From Acidilobaceae archaeon (lineage in GTDB: Archaea > Thermoproteota > Thermoprotei_A > Sulfolobales > Acidilobaceae): a stretch of 32,799 nucleotides of DNA. Each line of letters starts with the position of its first letter. Position 1 is the stretch's first letter. This document shows positions 1-8,665 of this stretch, one piece after another. The notes beneath the pieces are model-generated. The model did no database searches. It saw only the letters and a program-made list of their open reading frames with translations, and had not been told where the DNA came from. The stretch covers positions 1 through 32,799 of the forward strand of contig JALWPV010000001.1 in the NCBI GenBank assembly GCA_027080775.1, in the 5' to 3' direction. A program made the position numbers and the translations under genes.

Positions 1-1813
1 AAGCCGCCCCCGCCACCCGCGGGGCCTCCGCCCCTGGCGGCAAGCATCCGCCAGTACCACGAGGATATGCCCTTGATGGACTCCACCACGACGGCGAGGC
101 GGTGGATGCCCCACTCCTTAACCGCCTCGGACCCCCCCACGGCGGTGGCGTACGCAGCCAGCCTGCCGAGCAGGGCCGGCTCGAGGGGCGGCTGGCGCAG
201 GCCGCGGATACGGCGGGCGAACTCCCTCCAGGCTAGGAAGCGCTCCAGGTAGCCTGGGCGCCAGTGGCCGAAGACATACGAGGGCACCGCTGCCAGGGCT
301 ATGAATGCCGCCACACCCAAGAGGCCCGATACGGCCGACGCAACCCCGACTGGCCCCACGCCGACGCTGGCGTACGCGTGCAGCCCGAGGATGAGGATTG
401 CGATGGATGCAATCACGCCCCCGAGGACTAGGGGTCTAACCCATCCTGGCCTCGACACCGCCTGACGCTCTAGCTCGTCTGCTATACTTGATAGCCTCTC
501 CATTAGGGCCTCCACCCTCTTCGCCAGCTTCACCCTGGAGGCCTTGTCGAGAGCCTTGAGTTCAGGGTCGTCGCTAGCGTATAGGATGCGGTCCTCGCCG
601 GCCAGCTCCGCGGCCATCTCGTATACGGTGCGCTCGAACTCGTCGAGCCCCGCCTCGCGCGGGGGCTCCCTGGAGGGTAGCCGTATGTAGCGCCTCCCAC
701 CCGGCTCCTCGCCGGCCTCCACGACGCCCCTGTAGACGAGGTCCACGAGGGTCGCCGCTATAGCGTTATCGTCAACGATACCTGGCTCGCCGGAGTAGAG
801 GACGGCGACCTGCCAGGGCTTCTCCCCCGTGTCGGGCGGCATGCCCTGGGGCACCGGGCCTCCGGGCCGGGGCTCGCGGCCCCTAGCATAGCCCACGATG
901 CTGGCCGCTACCGCCAGGACTATGAGGCCAGCGCCAACGTATGGGAGGCTCAGGTAGAGGTAGGCCTTCACCTTCCCGGCATGGAGTGAGTGGCGTAGCT
1001 GGTCATCCACGCTACCGACATTACGGACGCTCCCGGCGCCCTCGGGCATGGAGGGGCTTACCAGGAGGAGGCGGAGGAGCCCCCACTTGGGCAGGCCCCC
1101 CTCTAGGGTCACTAGCTTGCGGGAGCCGTTGCCCTCGACATGGACGCCGAGAAGCGATGTTATTGGGTGGGGCTCCACGCGGGAGTAGCCCTCGACCTCA
1201 ATGGTGGTGCTCGAGTATGGGAGGTGCCCGCGCGGGCTTGCGAGGTTGAGGTCTAGCAGGCACCCATCACTGGCGCATACCAATGGAGGCGCCAGGCGGT
1301 ACTCTAGCTTCACCGTGTAGCGGCCCGGCTTGATCCCCGAGGGGAAGTAGCACCCGGCCTCGTTCCTGGCACCAGCCTTCCTGAGCTTGTACTGGAGATT
1401 CTTGAGGGCATCCCCTGTTAGAGGCGTGTGGAGCTGGTTGTCCCAGTCCAGTACGTACGGGTAGGATCCTCTGGGGCACTGGATGCCCTCCACCACGACG
1501 TAGCCTGGCGCCCCCTTGGGCCCCCTCCCGGCGCTGCCGTAGACTAGGGGCGTGTGGGCCCAGGTCCTGTACAGCATGTGGTAGGAGCCCGTCTTGCCGG
1601 GTTTCACGAGGTAGTGGTACTCCTCTACGAGCCTGAGGCTTACTGGCTCGCCTTGTAGTCCTCGACTATGACCCTACCCTTCACGGCCCCTCCATGGCCC
1701 CTGAGGAGCTGGTGGGAGTAGAGGGTCAAACCAAGGCTGACGACCAGAAGGACAACCATGACTGCTAGGGGCTTGCGTAGCGCCCTAAGCTCAGCGCTAC
1801 CCAAGCGAGCCAC
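1..1813 (-). CDS. DUF2207-family membrane protein, 3' end outside window, apparent frameshift
   Basis: Translating the minus strand gives a DUF2207-like layout: an N-terminal membrane segment (LAVMVVLLVVSLGLTL), a long extracytoplasmic domain, a second membrane segment (coding about 900-970), a cytoplasmic part with a winged-helix-like stretch (DDNAIAATLVDLVYRG, about 735-780), a membrane hairpin (about 265-450) and a glycine-rich tail that leaves the window at base 1. The first frame (start to 1640) stops at ...VEDYKASQ, while the rest lies in another frame open from 1673 downwards (GEPVSLRLVEEY...) with no good start of its own; joined they read as one protein, so one base appears lost or gained near 1640-1660. 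I chose GTG at 1813 because GGAGG lies 7 bases upstream; a longer ATG form would start at 1849. A TATA-like element lies at 1854-1866. Function of DUF2207 is unknown. The family call is by recognition, not by search. Confidence 0.72.
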
Positions 1814-1853
1814 CCATAGGCCTCCGATCAAGGCTAGGCTGGGAGGCAACGAG

Positions 1854-1866
1854 TTAATATGTTAAA
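1854..1866 (-). promoter_or_regulatory. TATA-like element for the DUF2207 gene
   Basis: On the minus strand this reads TTTAACATATTAA, an A+T island in G+C-rich sequence, about 45 bases before the chosen GTG start at 1813. That leaves room for a leader of some 20 bases with its GGAGG site. Confidence 0.45.
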
Positions 1867-1970
1867 GAGTCCACTATCCACCCATCACCCGGCAGTCAAG
1901 GAGTAGCCTGGCGAGTGCGGCGTCGCGTGTAATAGAGGCCCTCACCCTCGAGGCTCTCTGGGGGGTAGGT

Positions 1971-2900
1971 TTGGCGGCCCGCGGGATCCTGAGGCTCTCC
2001 TACAAGGTTGTAGAGGGCCTCGGTGCCAGGTCGTACCCGGTCTCGCCGCTGGCGGCTGGCGAGGAGTACGAGATAGAGGAGTACGTGGTCAGGCTGGACT
2101 CGCTCATACTCCAGCCCCCCGGCTACCCAGACGTCGGCAGGTACAGGGGCCCCCTGAGGCTCGCCCCGAGGCCTTGGGCTCCGTACTGCAAGTGGCACAA
2201 CGGCCCCCTGGATAGGCGGGACGAGCCGTGGAGGAGGATCTACTGCACCGCCAGGGTCGAGGAGGGGAGGGACTACTGCAGGCAGCACAGGAGGAGCGAG
2301 AGGTTCCTCTACGACCTATGCATGGGCCTCAAGGGCGATAGGGCCCTCGAGGCCTGCAGGAGGCTCGACCAGGCCGTGAGGGCGGAGTACGCCGTCTACA
2401 TGCTAGTCCAGCAGGGGGGCCATCTCAAGGTTGGCTCGACGAGGGCCTGGAGGGTCCTCGAGAGGATAGCCGAGCAGCCCCATGCAGCCGCCACTGTCCT
2501 CGGGGTGTTCGACTCCGCCTACAGGGCCAGGAGGGCCGAGATGGCAGTATCCTCCAGTGGGATTGCGAGCGAGCACAGGCCCCGCTCGAGGAGGCTCAGG
2601 CTCCCACAGCCCGGCCCGGCAGCCGCCACCCTGAGCAGGGCCGCCGAGGAGGCCTCGAGGCTCCTAGGCCTCTCCTGGGACGGCAGGATCCTGAGGGTCA
2701 AGCCGCCCGAGGGGGCCCACCCAACAGCGATCCCACCGGAGAGGCTGGTCGAGCGCCCCCTGGAGGCGAGGGGCTACTGGGGCGGGCTCCTCTACCTGGA
2801 GGAGCACGGGGGCGCTAGGGGCTACTGGGTCGACGAGAGGAGGATCCTGCATAGGGAGAGCGTGCTCTACGATGAGGGCCTCCTGAGGCTCGGCGAGTAG
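1971..2900 (+). CDS. DUF2797-family protein with zinc-type CxxH pairs and GIY-YIG-like segment
   Basis: 309 residues, TTG start behind GGGGGTAGG. The N-terminal third carries a likely metal site: C73-x2-H76, C92 and C103-x2-H106. It is followed at roughly residues 140-190 by YAVYMLVQQGGHLKVGST, the 'tyrosine strand then KVG-T-R' pattern that DUF2797 proteins share with GIY-YIG nucleases, and then arginine-rich helices and an acidic C-terminus. DUF2797 has no assigned biochemical role; a nuclease activity would be inference only. The gene is monocistronic: it is divergent from the DUF2207 gene and convergent with the acyl-CoA dehydrogenase, whose stop lies 19 bases away. Confidence 0.7.
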   Translation: MAARGILRLSYKVVEGLGARSYPVSPLAAGEEYEIEEYVVRLDSLILQPPGYPDVGRYRGPLRLAPRPWAPYCKWHNGPLDRRDEPWRRIYCTARVEEGRDYCRQHRRSERFLYDLCMGLKGDRALEACRRLDQAVRAEYAVYMLVQQGGHLKVGSTRAWRVLERIAEQPHAAATVLGVFDSAYRARRAEMAVSSSGIASEHRPRSRRLRLPQPGPAAATLSRAAEEASRLLGLSWDGRILRVKPPEGAHPTAIPPERLVERPLEARGYWGGLLYLEEHGGARGYWVDERRILHRESVLYDEGLLRLGE

Positions 2901-2918
2901 CCCGGGGCGGGGGCGGCG

Positions 2919-4169
2919 CTAGTCTAGTAGCACCCCGCCGTACTGGGTGTACCTCTCTATGGCTGTCAGCCTGTTTATCTCGTTGGTCCCCTCGTATATC
3001 TGTATGAGCTTGGCGTCCCTGAGGAGCTTCTCCACGCCCATCTCCCTCATGTAGCCGTAGCCGCCGTGTATCTGTATGGCCTCGAGCGCGTTCTCGACCG
3101 CCACATCCGCGCCCACCGCCTTGGCGAGGCTTGACTCTAGGGCCTTCAGGGGGGTGGGGGCCTCGTCTATCTTCCTGGTCGTAGTGTATATCAGGTTCTC
3201 CGCGTAGGCTATCCTCTCGAGCATGCGGGCGAGCTTCATCTTCACCACCTGGTGCTCCACCAGGGGCCTGCCCCCTTGGATCCTCTGTCTGGCGTAGTCG
3301 AATGCCGCCTGGAAGGCCCTCTTAGCTATCCCGAGCCCTATGGCGCCGACGGGCGCCCTCGAGAGTGTGAGAGTCATCTCCACGTACTCCCACCCGGAGC
3401 CCGGCTTGCAGAGGACGTTCTCCTCCGGCACCCTGACCTCCTCGAAGACCAGCTCGCCCGTCGGGCTGCTCCTGTGGCCCATCTTGTCGAAGACCTGCGC
3501 CACCTTGAAGCCCATCTCCCGGGTGACGACAGCGCACATCATGGTCTCGATGGGCCTCTGGGGGTCGGTAACGGCGAAGACTGTGACGTGGCTGGCTATG
3601 GGGCCGTTCGGTATGAAGATCTTCCTCCCACTGATCTCGTAGCCCCCGCTTGGGAGGGGCCGGGCCACCGTGGTCATCGCGGGCCTGGAGCCAGGCTCGA
3701 CCCTCTCGTAGTCGCTCCCAGCCTCAGGCTCGGTTATCGCGAAGGCCCAGATCTGCGGGTCCCCCGACTCCTCGGCCTCGAGGAAGGGCTTGAGCCACCT
3801 CCTCCAGCTCTCCCCTCCATCGCCGAGCCCCGCTATGAATGGGGGCAGGAGGCCGAGCCATATCGCCCCTATAGTCGTGGCGATCCCCGCGTCATAGTAC
3901 GCCAGCACCTCGAGCACGTTGGCCCCCTCGTAGGTGAGGCCTCCAGGGCCTCCGACCTCCTCGGGGACTATGATAGAGAGGAGCCTGTTAGCCGCGGCCT
4001 CCCTAACTATGGCCACGGCCTCGCCCAGCACCTCCTCGGGCGGCATCGAGTCGAGCCTCAGAGCCCTTGGGGCCACCGCGGACTCAGCGAACTCCATGGC
4101 GGATGAGCGGAGGAGGCGGGCCTCGGTTGTGTGGGGGTAAAACGTGTGCTCAAGGATCTCGGCTGGCAC
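2919..4169 (-). CDS. Acyl-CoA dehydrogenase family flavoprotein
   Basis: A full-length acyl-CoA dehydrogenase (416 residues from GTG 4169; the open frame runs to a GTG at 4202, inside the upstream gene). Seen: the FAD/substrate motif ITEPEAGSD in the middle, GRKIFIPNG, and near the C-terminus IQIHGGYGYMREM and IYEGTNEINRL. The glutamate of the last motif (about residue 393) is in the place of the catalytic base of medium-chain acyl-CoA dehydrogenases. It should remove hydrogens from C2-C3 of an acyl-CoA, passing electrons to an electron-transfer protein; the chain length cannot be read. I chose 4169 because a GGGGGTGGCGGGGG stretch sits just ahead of it, after the previous stop. Second gene of an operon with the decarboxylase-family gene. 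Confidence 0.92.
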   Translation of the reverse strand: MPAEILEHTFYPHTTEARLLRSSAMEFAESAVAPRALRLDSMPPEEVLGEAVAIVREAAANRLLSIIVPEEVGGPGGLTYEGANVLEVLAYYDAGIATTIGAIWLGLLPPFIAGLGDGGESWRRWLKPFLEAEESGDPQIWAFAITEPEAGSDYERVEPGSRPAMTTVARPLPSGGYEISGRKIFIPNGPIASHVTVFAVTDPQRPIETMMCAVVTREMGFKVAQVFDKMGHRSSPTGELVFEEVRVPEENVLCKPGSGWEYVEMTLTLSRAPVGAIGLGIAKRAFQAAFDYARQRIQGGRPLVEHQVVKMKLARMLERIAYAENLIYTTTRKIDEAPTPLKALESSLAKAVGADVAVENALEAIQIHGGYGYMREMGVEKLLRDAKLIQIYEGTNEINRLTAIERYTQYGGVLLD

Positions 4170-4183
4170 GCCCCCGCCACCCC

Positions 4184-4957
4184 CTAGGGCTCTATGCGCC
4201 ACTCGCCCACGACCCTGACGGGCTTGAGCTGCATGTCGAAGACCGCGTAGAAGCCCTGCTCCGCCGCCTTGAGTCCCAGGGAGTCTAAGGGGTCCTCCAG
4301 CGAGCCCCTCAGGTGCACCCGGGCCGGGCCGGCCATGGCGCTTATCCTGCCGCTCGGCCTCCTCGCGAAGTGCACGAACGCCTTCCAGTGGACCAGCTGT
4401 GCTATGCCGGGCGACTCGCCCGCGGGGGGTAGGCTCCTGATCGAGTATAGGTCCACCCCCTCCTCGGGGAGGAGGCTCCTGATCACGGGCTCCTCGACGT
4501 AGCCCTCGGGCCTGACCTCGACCACAGCCTCCATGTAGCCCCTCCTCGCCGCCCCGAGGACTGTGGAGTAGACTCCCCTCTCGAGCGTGATCTCGGCGAG
4601 CTTCTTCGGTGCCCCCAGGACCTCCCTGCCAGCTGCGAGGGCGGCGTCGTTTGTGACGTAGATGTAGGGCACGTAGTAGCCCAGCTCCCCGCCTCTGAGG
4701 ACCTGGATCGCAACTAGGAACTCGTTGTAGGAGCCCACCGTGCTGAAGGGGTACCGGCCAACCCAGAGCGCGCCCAGCACCGGGTCCCCGGCGGGCCCCA
4801 GGCCCTCGGGCAGTATGGACTCCACACTCGCCCTATCGAAGAGGCCGAGGGCTATGACGGCCTCCACGTCCCAGTACTCTATGACGGGCCCCGTGTAGAG
4901 GGGGGCGTGGAAGGGCGTCGAGAAACCCGTGCCGCCGAGGCCTCCAGGCAAGACCAC
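4184..4957 (-). CDS. Acetoacetate decarboxylase family protein
   Basis: 257 residues from GTG 4957. The hallmark is at residues 96-120: VPYIYVTNDAALAAGRE followed by LGAPKKL. The lysine pair at 118-119 corresponds to the adjacent lysines of acetoacetate decarboxylase, one forming the Schiff base and the neighbour lowering its pKa. Substrate is unknown; family members also include hydratases and aldolases, so decarboxylation is not certain. An open frame reaches ATG 5056, but a TATA-like element (4986-4995) lies within that extension, and GGTGGG sits 8 bases before the GTG at 4957. Followed after 14 bases by the acyl-CoA dehydrogenase, suggesting a joint role in keto-acid or fatty-acid breakdown. 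Confidence 0.82.
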   Translation of the reverse strand: MVLPGGLGGTGFSTPFHAPLYTGPVIEYWDVEAVIALGLFDRASVESILPEGLGPAGDPVLGALWVGRYPFSTVGSYNEFLVAIQVLRGGELGYYVPYIYVTNDAALAAGREVLGAPKKLAEITLERGVYSTVLGAARRGYMEAVVEVRPEGYVEEPVIRSLLPEEGVDLYSIRSLPPAGESPGIAQLVHWKAFVHFARRPSGRISAMAGPARVHLRGSLEDPLDSLGLKAAEQGFYAVFDMQLKPVRVVGEWRIEP

Positions 4958-4985
4958 CAGCCCGACCCACCGTGTGGCTGGGGGT

Positions 4986-4995
4986 GAATTATAGG
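4986..4995 (-). promoter_or_regulatory. TATA-like element of the decarboxylase/acyl-CoA dehydrogenase operon
   Basis: Minus-strand CCTATAATTC, about 30-35 bases before the GTG at 4957; it predicts a transcript with almost no leader and argues against the longer reading of the gene. Confidence 0.5.
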
Positions 4996-5077
4996 CTACC
5001 ATACGTTCACAGCAATACGAGCACGCTACACGCCATGTAGGATATAGGCTCCCCACCCCCCACGAGGGGGTTGAGGG

Positions 5078-5719
5078 GTGGATTGGGGGCTGGCTAGGAG
5101 GAGCATCGCCTGGCTACGCGCCGATGGGGAGGCCATAGCTGTCTTCAGGGAGGCCCGGGGCCTCCTGGCGCTCCAGGGGGTCAGCCTCTACCAGCCCTCG
5201 GGCCTGGGGAGTGTGGTGGCCGACGTCTCCGTGGAGCCCCTACCGGGTAGCCCCGAGTGGCTGGCCTACAGGGGCCTGGAGAGGAGGGTTGCGTGGAGGG
5301 TTGTAGAGCGGGATCCCTGGAGGGCCCTCTCCCTAGCCCTAGCGGCGCCCCGGAGAGCCTTCGAGACCCTCTCGGTAGGCGTTGACCCGGGGAAGCTCTG
5401 CGCCGTCAGCGTCGTGGCTGACGGGTTCCTCCTCAGGGCCTGGAAGACCCCCTGCAGGATCCTAGGCAGCTCCCTGGCCGCCTTCCTGGGGAGGATTCCT
5501 CATAGGAGGGCTGTTGTCACGGTGGGCTCGGGCCCCGGGGTTGTGGAGGCGGTCTCATCACTCAGCGAGGCCAGCCTCGAGTATGGGGTTGCGGATGAGT
5601 CCTGGACAACCTCGAGGCCAGCCCTGTGGCGGCCCCTGAGGCACCTCAAGGACCGGGACCTAGCGGCGTCGGCCACGATAGCACTGACCTCCTCCTCGAG
5701 GAGGCGGGCCATGATTTAA
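5078..5719 (+). CDS. Putative RuvC/RNase H-fold protein
   Basis: 213 residues, GTG start. The N-terminal half is unrecognised. The C-terminal half has the order of a RuvC-like nuclease fold: a first strand LSVGVDPGKLCAVSVV with D103, a middle acidic position in VADESW (D173, E174), and a last helix HLKDRDLAASATIAL with D192 and D194. This is the D...E...D-D pattern of Holliday junction resolvases and relatives, but the assignment is by motif only. It is divergent from the decarboxylase-family gene (TATA-like GGATATAGG near 5042) and its stop is 36 bases before the isoprenoid operon start, so it may be co-transcribed with it. It could also be an inactive RNase H-fold protein. Confidence 0.5.
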   Translation: MDWGLARRSIAWLRADGEAIAVFREARGLLALQGVSLYQPSGLGSVVADVSVEPLPGSPEWLAYRGLERRVAWRVVERDPWRALSLALAAPRRAFETLSVGVDPGKLCAVSVVADGFLLRAWKTPCRILGSSLAAFLGRIPHRRAVVTVGSGPGVVEAVSSLSEASLEYGVADESWTTSRPALWRPLRHLKDRDLAASATIALTSSSRRRAMI

Positions 5720-5754
5720 CGGGGCCCGGGAGGCCCCCGGGGTGGGGGCGTGGT

Positions 5755-7029
5755 TTGGGCGCAGCCAGCCTGTCGGGGTTCCTAGAGGAGGTCGGCTACG
5801 ATTATGTGGAGGAGCCGCTCGAGCCGAGGTATGGTGTGGCCAGGCTCCTCTACGAGACCCAGGGCAGGGGGCGGCCCGTAGTCTTCAGGGTGCGGGGCTA
5901 CGAGGGCCTGGGGGCTACCGGTAACGTGGTCGCCTCGAGGAGCCTCCTACTGAGGGCCCTGGGGGCCCGAAGCGATGTGGAGGCGTATGAGAGGCTCCTG
6001 GGGGCCCAGAGGGATCCCGGGGAGCTAAGGGTTGAGGGCACGCCCGGGGGCCTGAGGAGGCTTGGGGATGGCCTCAGTGGCCTCCCGGCCGTTAACTTCT
6101 ACGAGGGCGAGGGGGGCCCCTACATAACCAGCTCGCTCTTCATAGCATGCCTCGAGGGTACCTGTAACGCTAGCATACATAGGCTCATGGTCCTCGGGGC
6201 CCGCGAGGCCGTTGCGAGGCTCGTGCCTAGGCACCTCTACCACCTCTACAGGATGGCGAGGGCCCGAGGCGAGGAGCTGCCTGTCTCAATAGTGGTGGGC
6301 GTCCACCCCGCGGTCATGGTGGCCGCGGCCTCGAGCCCCAGGCTAGGGGTCTTCGAGCTGGCGGTTGCCTCGAGGCTGCTCCCCGGGCTCAGGGTCGTGG
6401 AGAGCCCGGTCCACGGGCTCCCGGTCCCCTACCCCTTCTCGGCCCTGATAGAGGCCAGGCTCACGGCCGAGGAGGCCGTTGAGGGGCCCTTCGTTGACGC
6501 CACTGGCACGCTGGATGTGAGGAGGAGGCAGCCGCTCATCAGGGTAGACGCCGTCTACCTCGGCGGGGAGCCCTTCCACATCATACTCCCAGCCGGCCTG
6601 GAGCACGCGAACCTGATGGGCTTCCCCAGGGAGGCCCAGATATGGGAGGCCGTCTCCAGGGCGGTCCCGAGGGTCCACGCTGTCAGACTCACGCCAGCAA
6701 GCGGGGGGTGGCTCCACGCCGTCATCTCGATAGAGAAGGTCCACGACGGCGACGCCAAGACAGCCATCATGGCGGCGTTCGCCGCCCACCCGAGCCTCAA
6801 GCACGTGGTAGTAGTCGACCCCGACATAGACGTTGACGACCCACGCGAGGTGGAGTGGGCCATAGCCACTAGGTTCCAGGCCGACAGGGACCTGGTAGTG
6901 ATAAGGAACGCCCGGGGCTCGAGCCTAGACCCAAGCGCCCCCAGCGGGCTCACCTCGAAGATGGGCCTCGACGCCACGATGCCGCTCGGGGGGGAGGATA
7001 AGTTCCGGAGGGCCCGCATACCAGGCTAG
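5755..7029 (+). CDS. UbiD-family decarboxylase, probable anhydromevalonate phosphate decarboxylase
   Basis: 424 residues from TTG 5755, which has GGTGGGGG 6-9 bases upstream; the frame is open to 5626 but that part overlaps the previous gene and does not look like protein. UbiD features seen: VNFYEGEGGPYITSSLF, the Arg/Glu-rich middle, KVHDGDAKTAIMAAFAAHP, and the acidic VVVVDPDIDVDDPREVEWAI strand that holds metal and prenylated FMN in this family. Two genes immediately downstream are the subunits of phosphomevalonate dehydratase, so this is most likely the enzyme that decarboxylates trans-anhydromevalonate 5-phosphate to isopentenyl phosphate in the archaeal mevalonate pathway. It would need prenylated FMN from a UbiX-type enzyme not in this window. 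The alternative is an aromatic-acid decarboxylase, but context is against it. Confidence 0.88.
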   Translation: MGAASLSGFLEEVGYDYVEEPLEPRYGVARLLYETQGRGRPVVFRVRGYEGLGATGNVVASRSLLLRALGARSDVEAYERLLGAQRDPGELRVEGTPGGLRRLGDGLSGLPAVNFYEGEGGPYITSSLFIACLEGTCNASIHRLMVLGAREAVARLVPRHLYHLYRMARARGEELPVSIVVGVHPAVMVAAASSPRLGVFELAVASRLLPGLRVVESPVHGLPVPYPFSALIEARLTAEEAVEGPFVDATGTLDVRRRQPLIRVDAVYLGGEPFHIILPAGLEHANLMGFPREAQIWEAVSRAVPRVHAVRLTPASGGWLHAVISIEKVHDGDAKTAIMAAFAAHPSLKHVVVVDPDIDVDDPREVEWAIATRFQADRDLVVIRNARGSSLDPSAPSGLTSKMGLDATMPLGGEDKFRRARIPG

Positions 7030-7043
7030 GGGAGGCGGCGCCC

Positions 7044-8261
7044 TTGGAGCTGACCAGGGAGGAGGAAGAGATACTCAAGGGCCGCCGGGGCGAGGCGGCT
7101 GCGAGGGCCCTCGAGGCGATAGTCAAGGTGGGGGAGGCCCTCGGGGCCGAGAGGCTCGTGCCCATAAGGCATGCCCACGTGAGCGGGGTGTCCTACGGCA
7201 ACATAGGCGAGGCTGGCGCCAGGTTCCTCGAGGAGCTGGCCGAGCAGGGGGCCCGCTTCGCCGTTCCAACCACTGTCAACCCCCTGGGCTATGACCCCTG
7301 GGACCCCGGCTTCTACGGCGCCACCAGGGAGTACGTTGAGGGCCAGGAGAGGATCATAAGGGCCCTCACCCGCATGGGGGCCCTGCCCTCATTCACGTGT
7401 ACCCCCTACAAGACCTCCCTCTTCGAGGCCGAGGCCCCCCCGCCCGGGAGCCACGTGGCCTGGGGCGAGTCCAGCGCCGTGGTCTACGCCAACAGCTTCC
7501 TGGGCCTCAGAACCAACAGGGAGGGGGGCCCCCTAGCCCTCCTCGCCGCCATAGCCGGGAGGACCTACTACTACGGGCTCCACACGCCGGAGGGCAGGAT
7601 CCCCAGGGTCGAGTACAGGGTCGAGGCCCCGGGGCCCCTAGGCGACGCTGAGGCCGGCGTCTTGGGGGCTATCATAGGGGAGGCCCACGAGGACCCCGAG
7701 CCCCCTGCGCTGCGGGCCAGCTTCGAGGGCGACCTAGCCCTCAGGGAGCTCTCCGCGGCCCTCGGGGCGGCTGGCTCCGTGGGTATGGTGTACGTGCACG
7801 GCCTCACACCCGAGCCCCTCCCCAGGGGCTGGAGGCCTGAGGAGAGGGTCACCATCGAGGCCGGGGAGGTCAGGGCGAGGCTAGAGGAGCACGCCCCCGC
7901 CTCGCCGGGGGAGGTCGACCTCTACTTCGTCGGGTGCCCCCACCTAGACTACGAGGACCTGGCCAGGCTGGCCTCCTACATGAGGAGGTACGGCCCCTCT
8001 AGGAAGCCCTTCATAGCGGCCACCAGCAACGAGGCCTACATAAGGGCCCTCGGCGACGGCACCGCCTCAACGCTTAGGAGCCTGGGGGTCAGGATAGCTA
8101 GGGGCACCTGCCTGATAGTGAGCCCCATGAACCTCCGCGGCGTGACGGTCGCAACCAACTCCTATAAGGCACTCTTCTACCTCTCACGCAGGGGCGCCCG
8201 GGTGAGGCTCGCGGGCCTGGAACAGCTAGCCAGGCTAGCGGCGGGGGCTGGCGAGACTTGA
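7044..8261 (+). CDS. Aconitase X catalytic (large) subunit, probable phosphomevalonate dehydratase
   Basis: 405 residues, TTG start with GGAGG 8 bases ahead and only 14 bases after the decarboxylase. Opens with the aconitase-X signature (LTREEEEILKGRRG, then VPIRHAHVSGVSYGNIG). There are exactly three cysteines, C119 (SFTCTPYK), C298 (VGCPHLDYED) and C356 (RGTCLIVSP), fitting three ligands of an iron-sulfur cluster. With the small subunit encoded next it should dehydrate mevalonate 5-phosphate to trans-anhydromevalonate 5-phosphate. The ordering decarboxylase-large-small, with an overlap to the next gene, supports one translated unit for isoprenoid lipid synthesis. Confidence 0.9.
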   Translation: MELTREEEEILKGRRGEAAARALEAIVKVGEALGAERLVPIRHAHVSGVSYGNIGEAGARFLEELAEQGARFAVPTTVNPLGYDPWDPGFYGATREYVEGQERIIRALTRMGALPSFTCTPYKTSLFEAEAPPPGSHVAWGESSAVVYANSFLGLRTNREGGPLALLAAIAGRTYYYGLHTPEGRIPRVEYRVEAPGPLGDAEAGVLGAIIGEAHEDPEPPALRASFEGDLALRELSAALGAAGSVGMVYVHGLTPEPLPRGWRPEERVTIEAGEVRARLEEHAPASPGEVDLYFVGCPHLDYEDLARLASYMRRYGPSRKPFIAATSNEAYIRALGDGTASTLRSLGVRIARGTCLIVSPMNLRGVTVATNSYKALFYLSRRGARVRLAGLEQLARLAAGAGET

Positions 8262-8665
8262 GCCCCGAGGCCGCATACAAGGGGAGGCCCCTAGTGCCCG
8301 GCTCCGCCAGGGGCAGGGCCGTCGTGGTAGACGCCATAAGCTTCTACGGCGACGTCGACCCCGAGACGGGGCTTCTGCGCGACGGCAGGAGCATCGCCGG
8401 GAGGATCCTCGCTGCCAGGAGGAGCAGGGGGAGCACGGTGGGCTCCTACGTGATAATGGCTCTCAAGTATAACTCGAAGGCGCCAGCCGCCATCATCATG
8501 GAGAGGGCTGAGCCCATAGTAGTCGTGGGGGCCTACCTAGCCGGCGTGCCCCTCGTGGACTCGCTCCCGAGGGGGCTCTTCGAGTCCCTAAGGGACGGCG
8601 ATGAGGTCGTGGTTGAAGCAGACGGCACCGTGAGGATCCTCCGCAGGCCAGGTGCTGGGGGTTGA
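8258..8665 (+). CDS. Aconitase X swivel (small) subunit (DUF126), probable phosphomevalonate dehydratase
   Basis: 135 residues; its TTG start overlaps the stop of the large subunit (TTGA at 8258-8261), pointing to translational coupling and 1:1 assembly. Visible family motifs: LVPGSARGRAVV near the N-terminus, the serine-rich GSTVGSYVIMAL loop in the middle, and APAAIIMERAEPIVVVGAYLAGVPLV. The swivel domain closes the active site on the large subunit; the serine loop is expected to contact the substrate. Length matches the archaeal small subunits, which are separate rather than fused as in some bacterial aconitase-X proteins. Confidence 0.9.
   Translation: MSPEAAYKGRPLVPGSARGRAVVVDAISFYGDVDPETGLLRDGRSIAGRILAARRSRGSTVGSYVIMALKYNSKAPAAIIMERAEPIVVVGAYLAGVPLVDSLPRGLFESLRDGDEVVVEADGTVRILRRPGAGG

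Noticed and set aside
3252-4106. 284-codon plus-strand ORF opposite the acyl-CoA dehydrogenase
   Set aside because: Antisense shadow typical of G+C-rich coding DNA; the minus strand carries all the family motifs.
4958-5056. Longer N-terminus for the acetoacetate-decarboxylase-family protein
   Set aside because: It would read through the TATA-like element at 4986-4995 and adds residues unlike the family.
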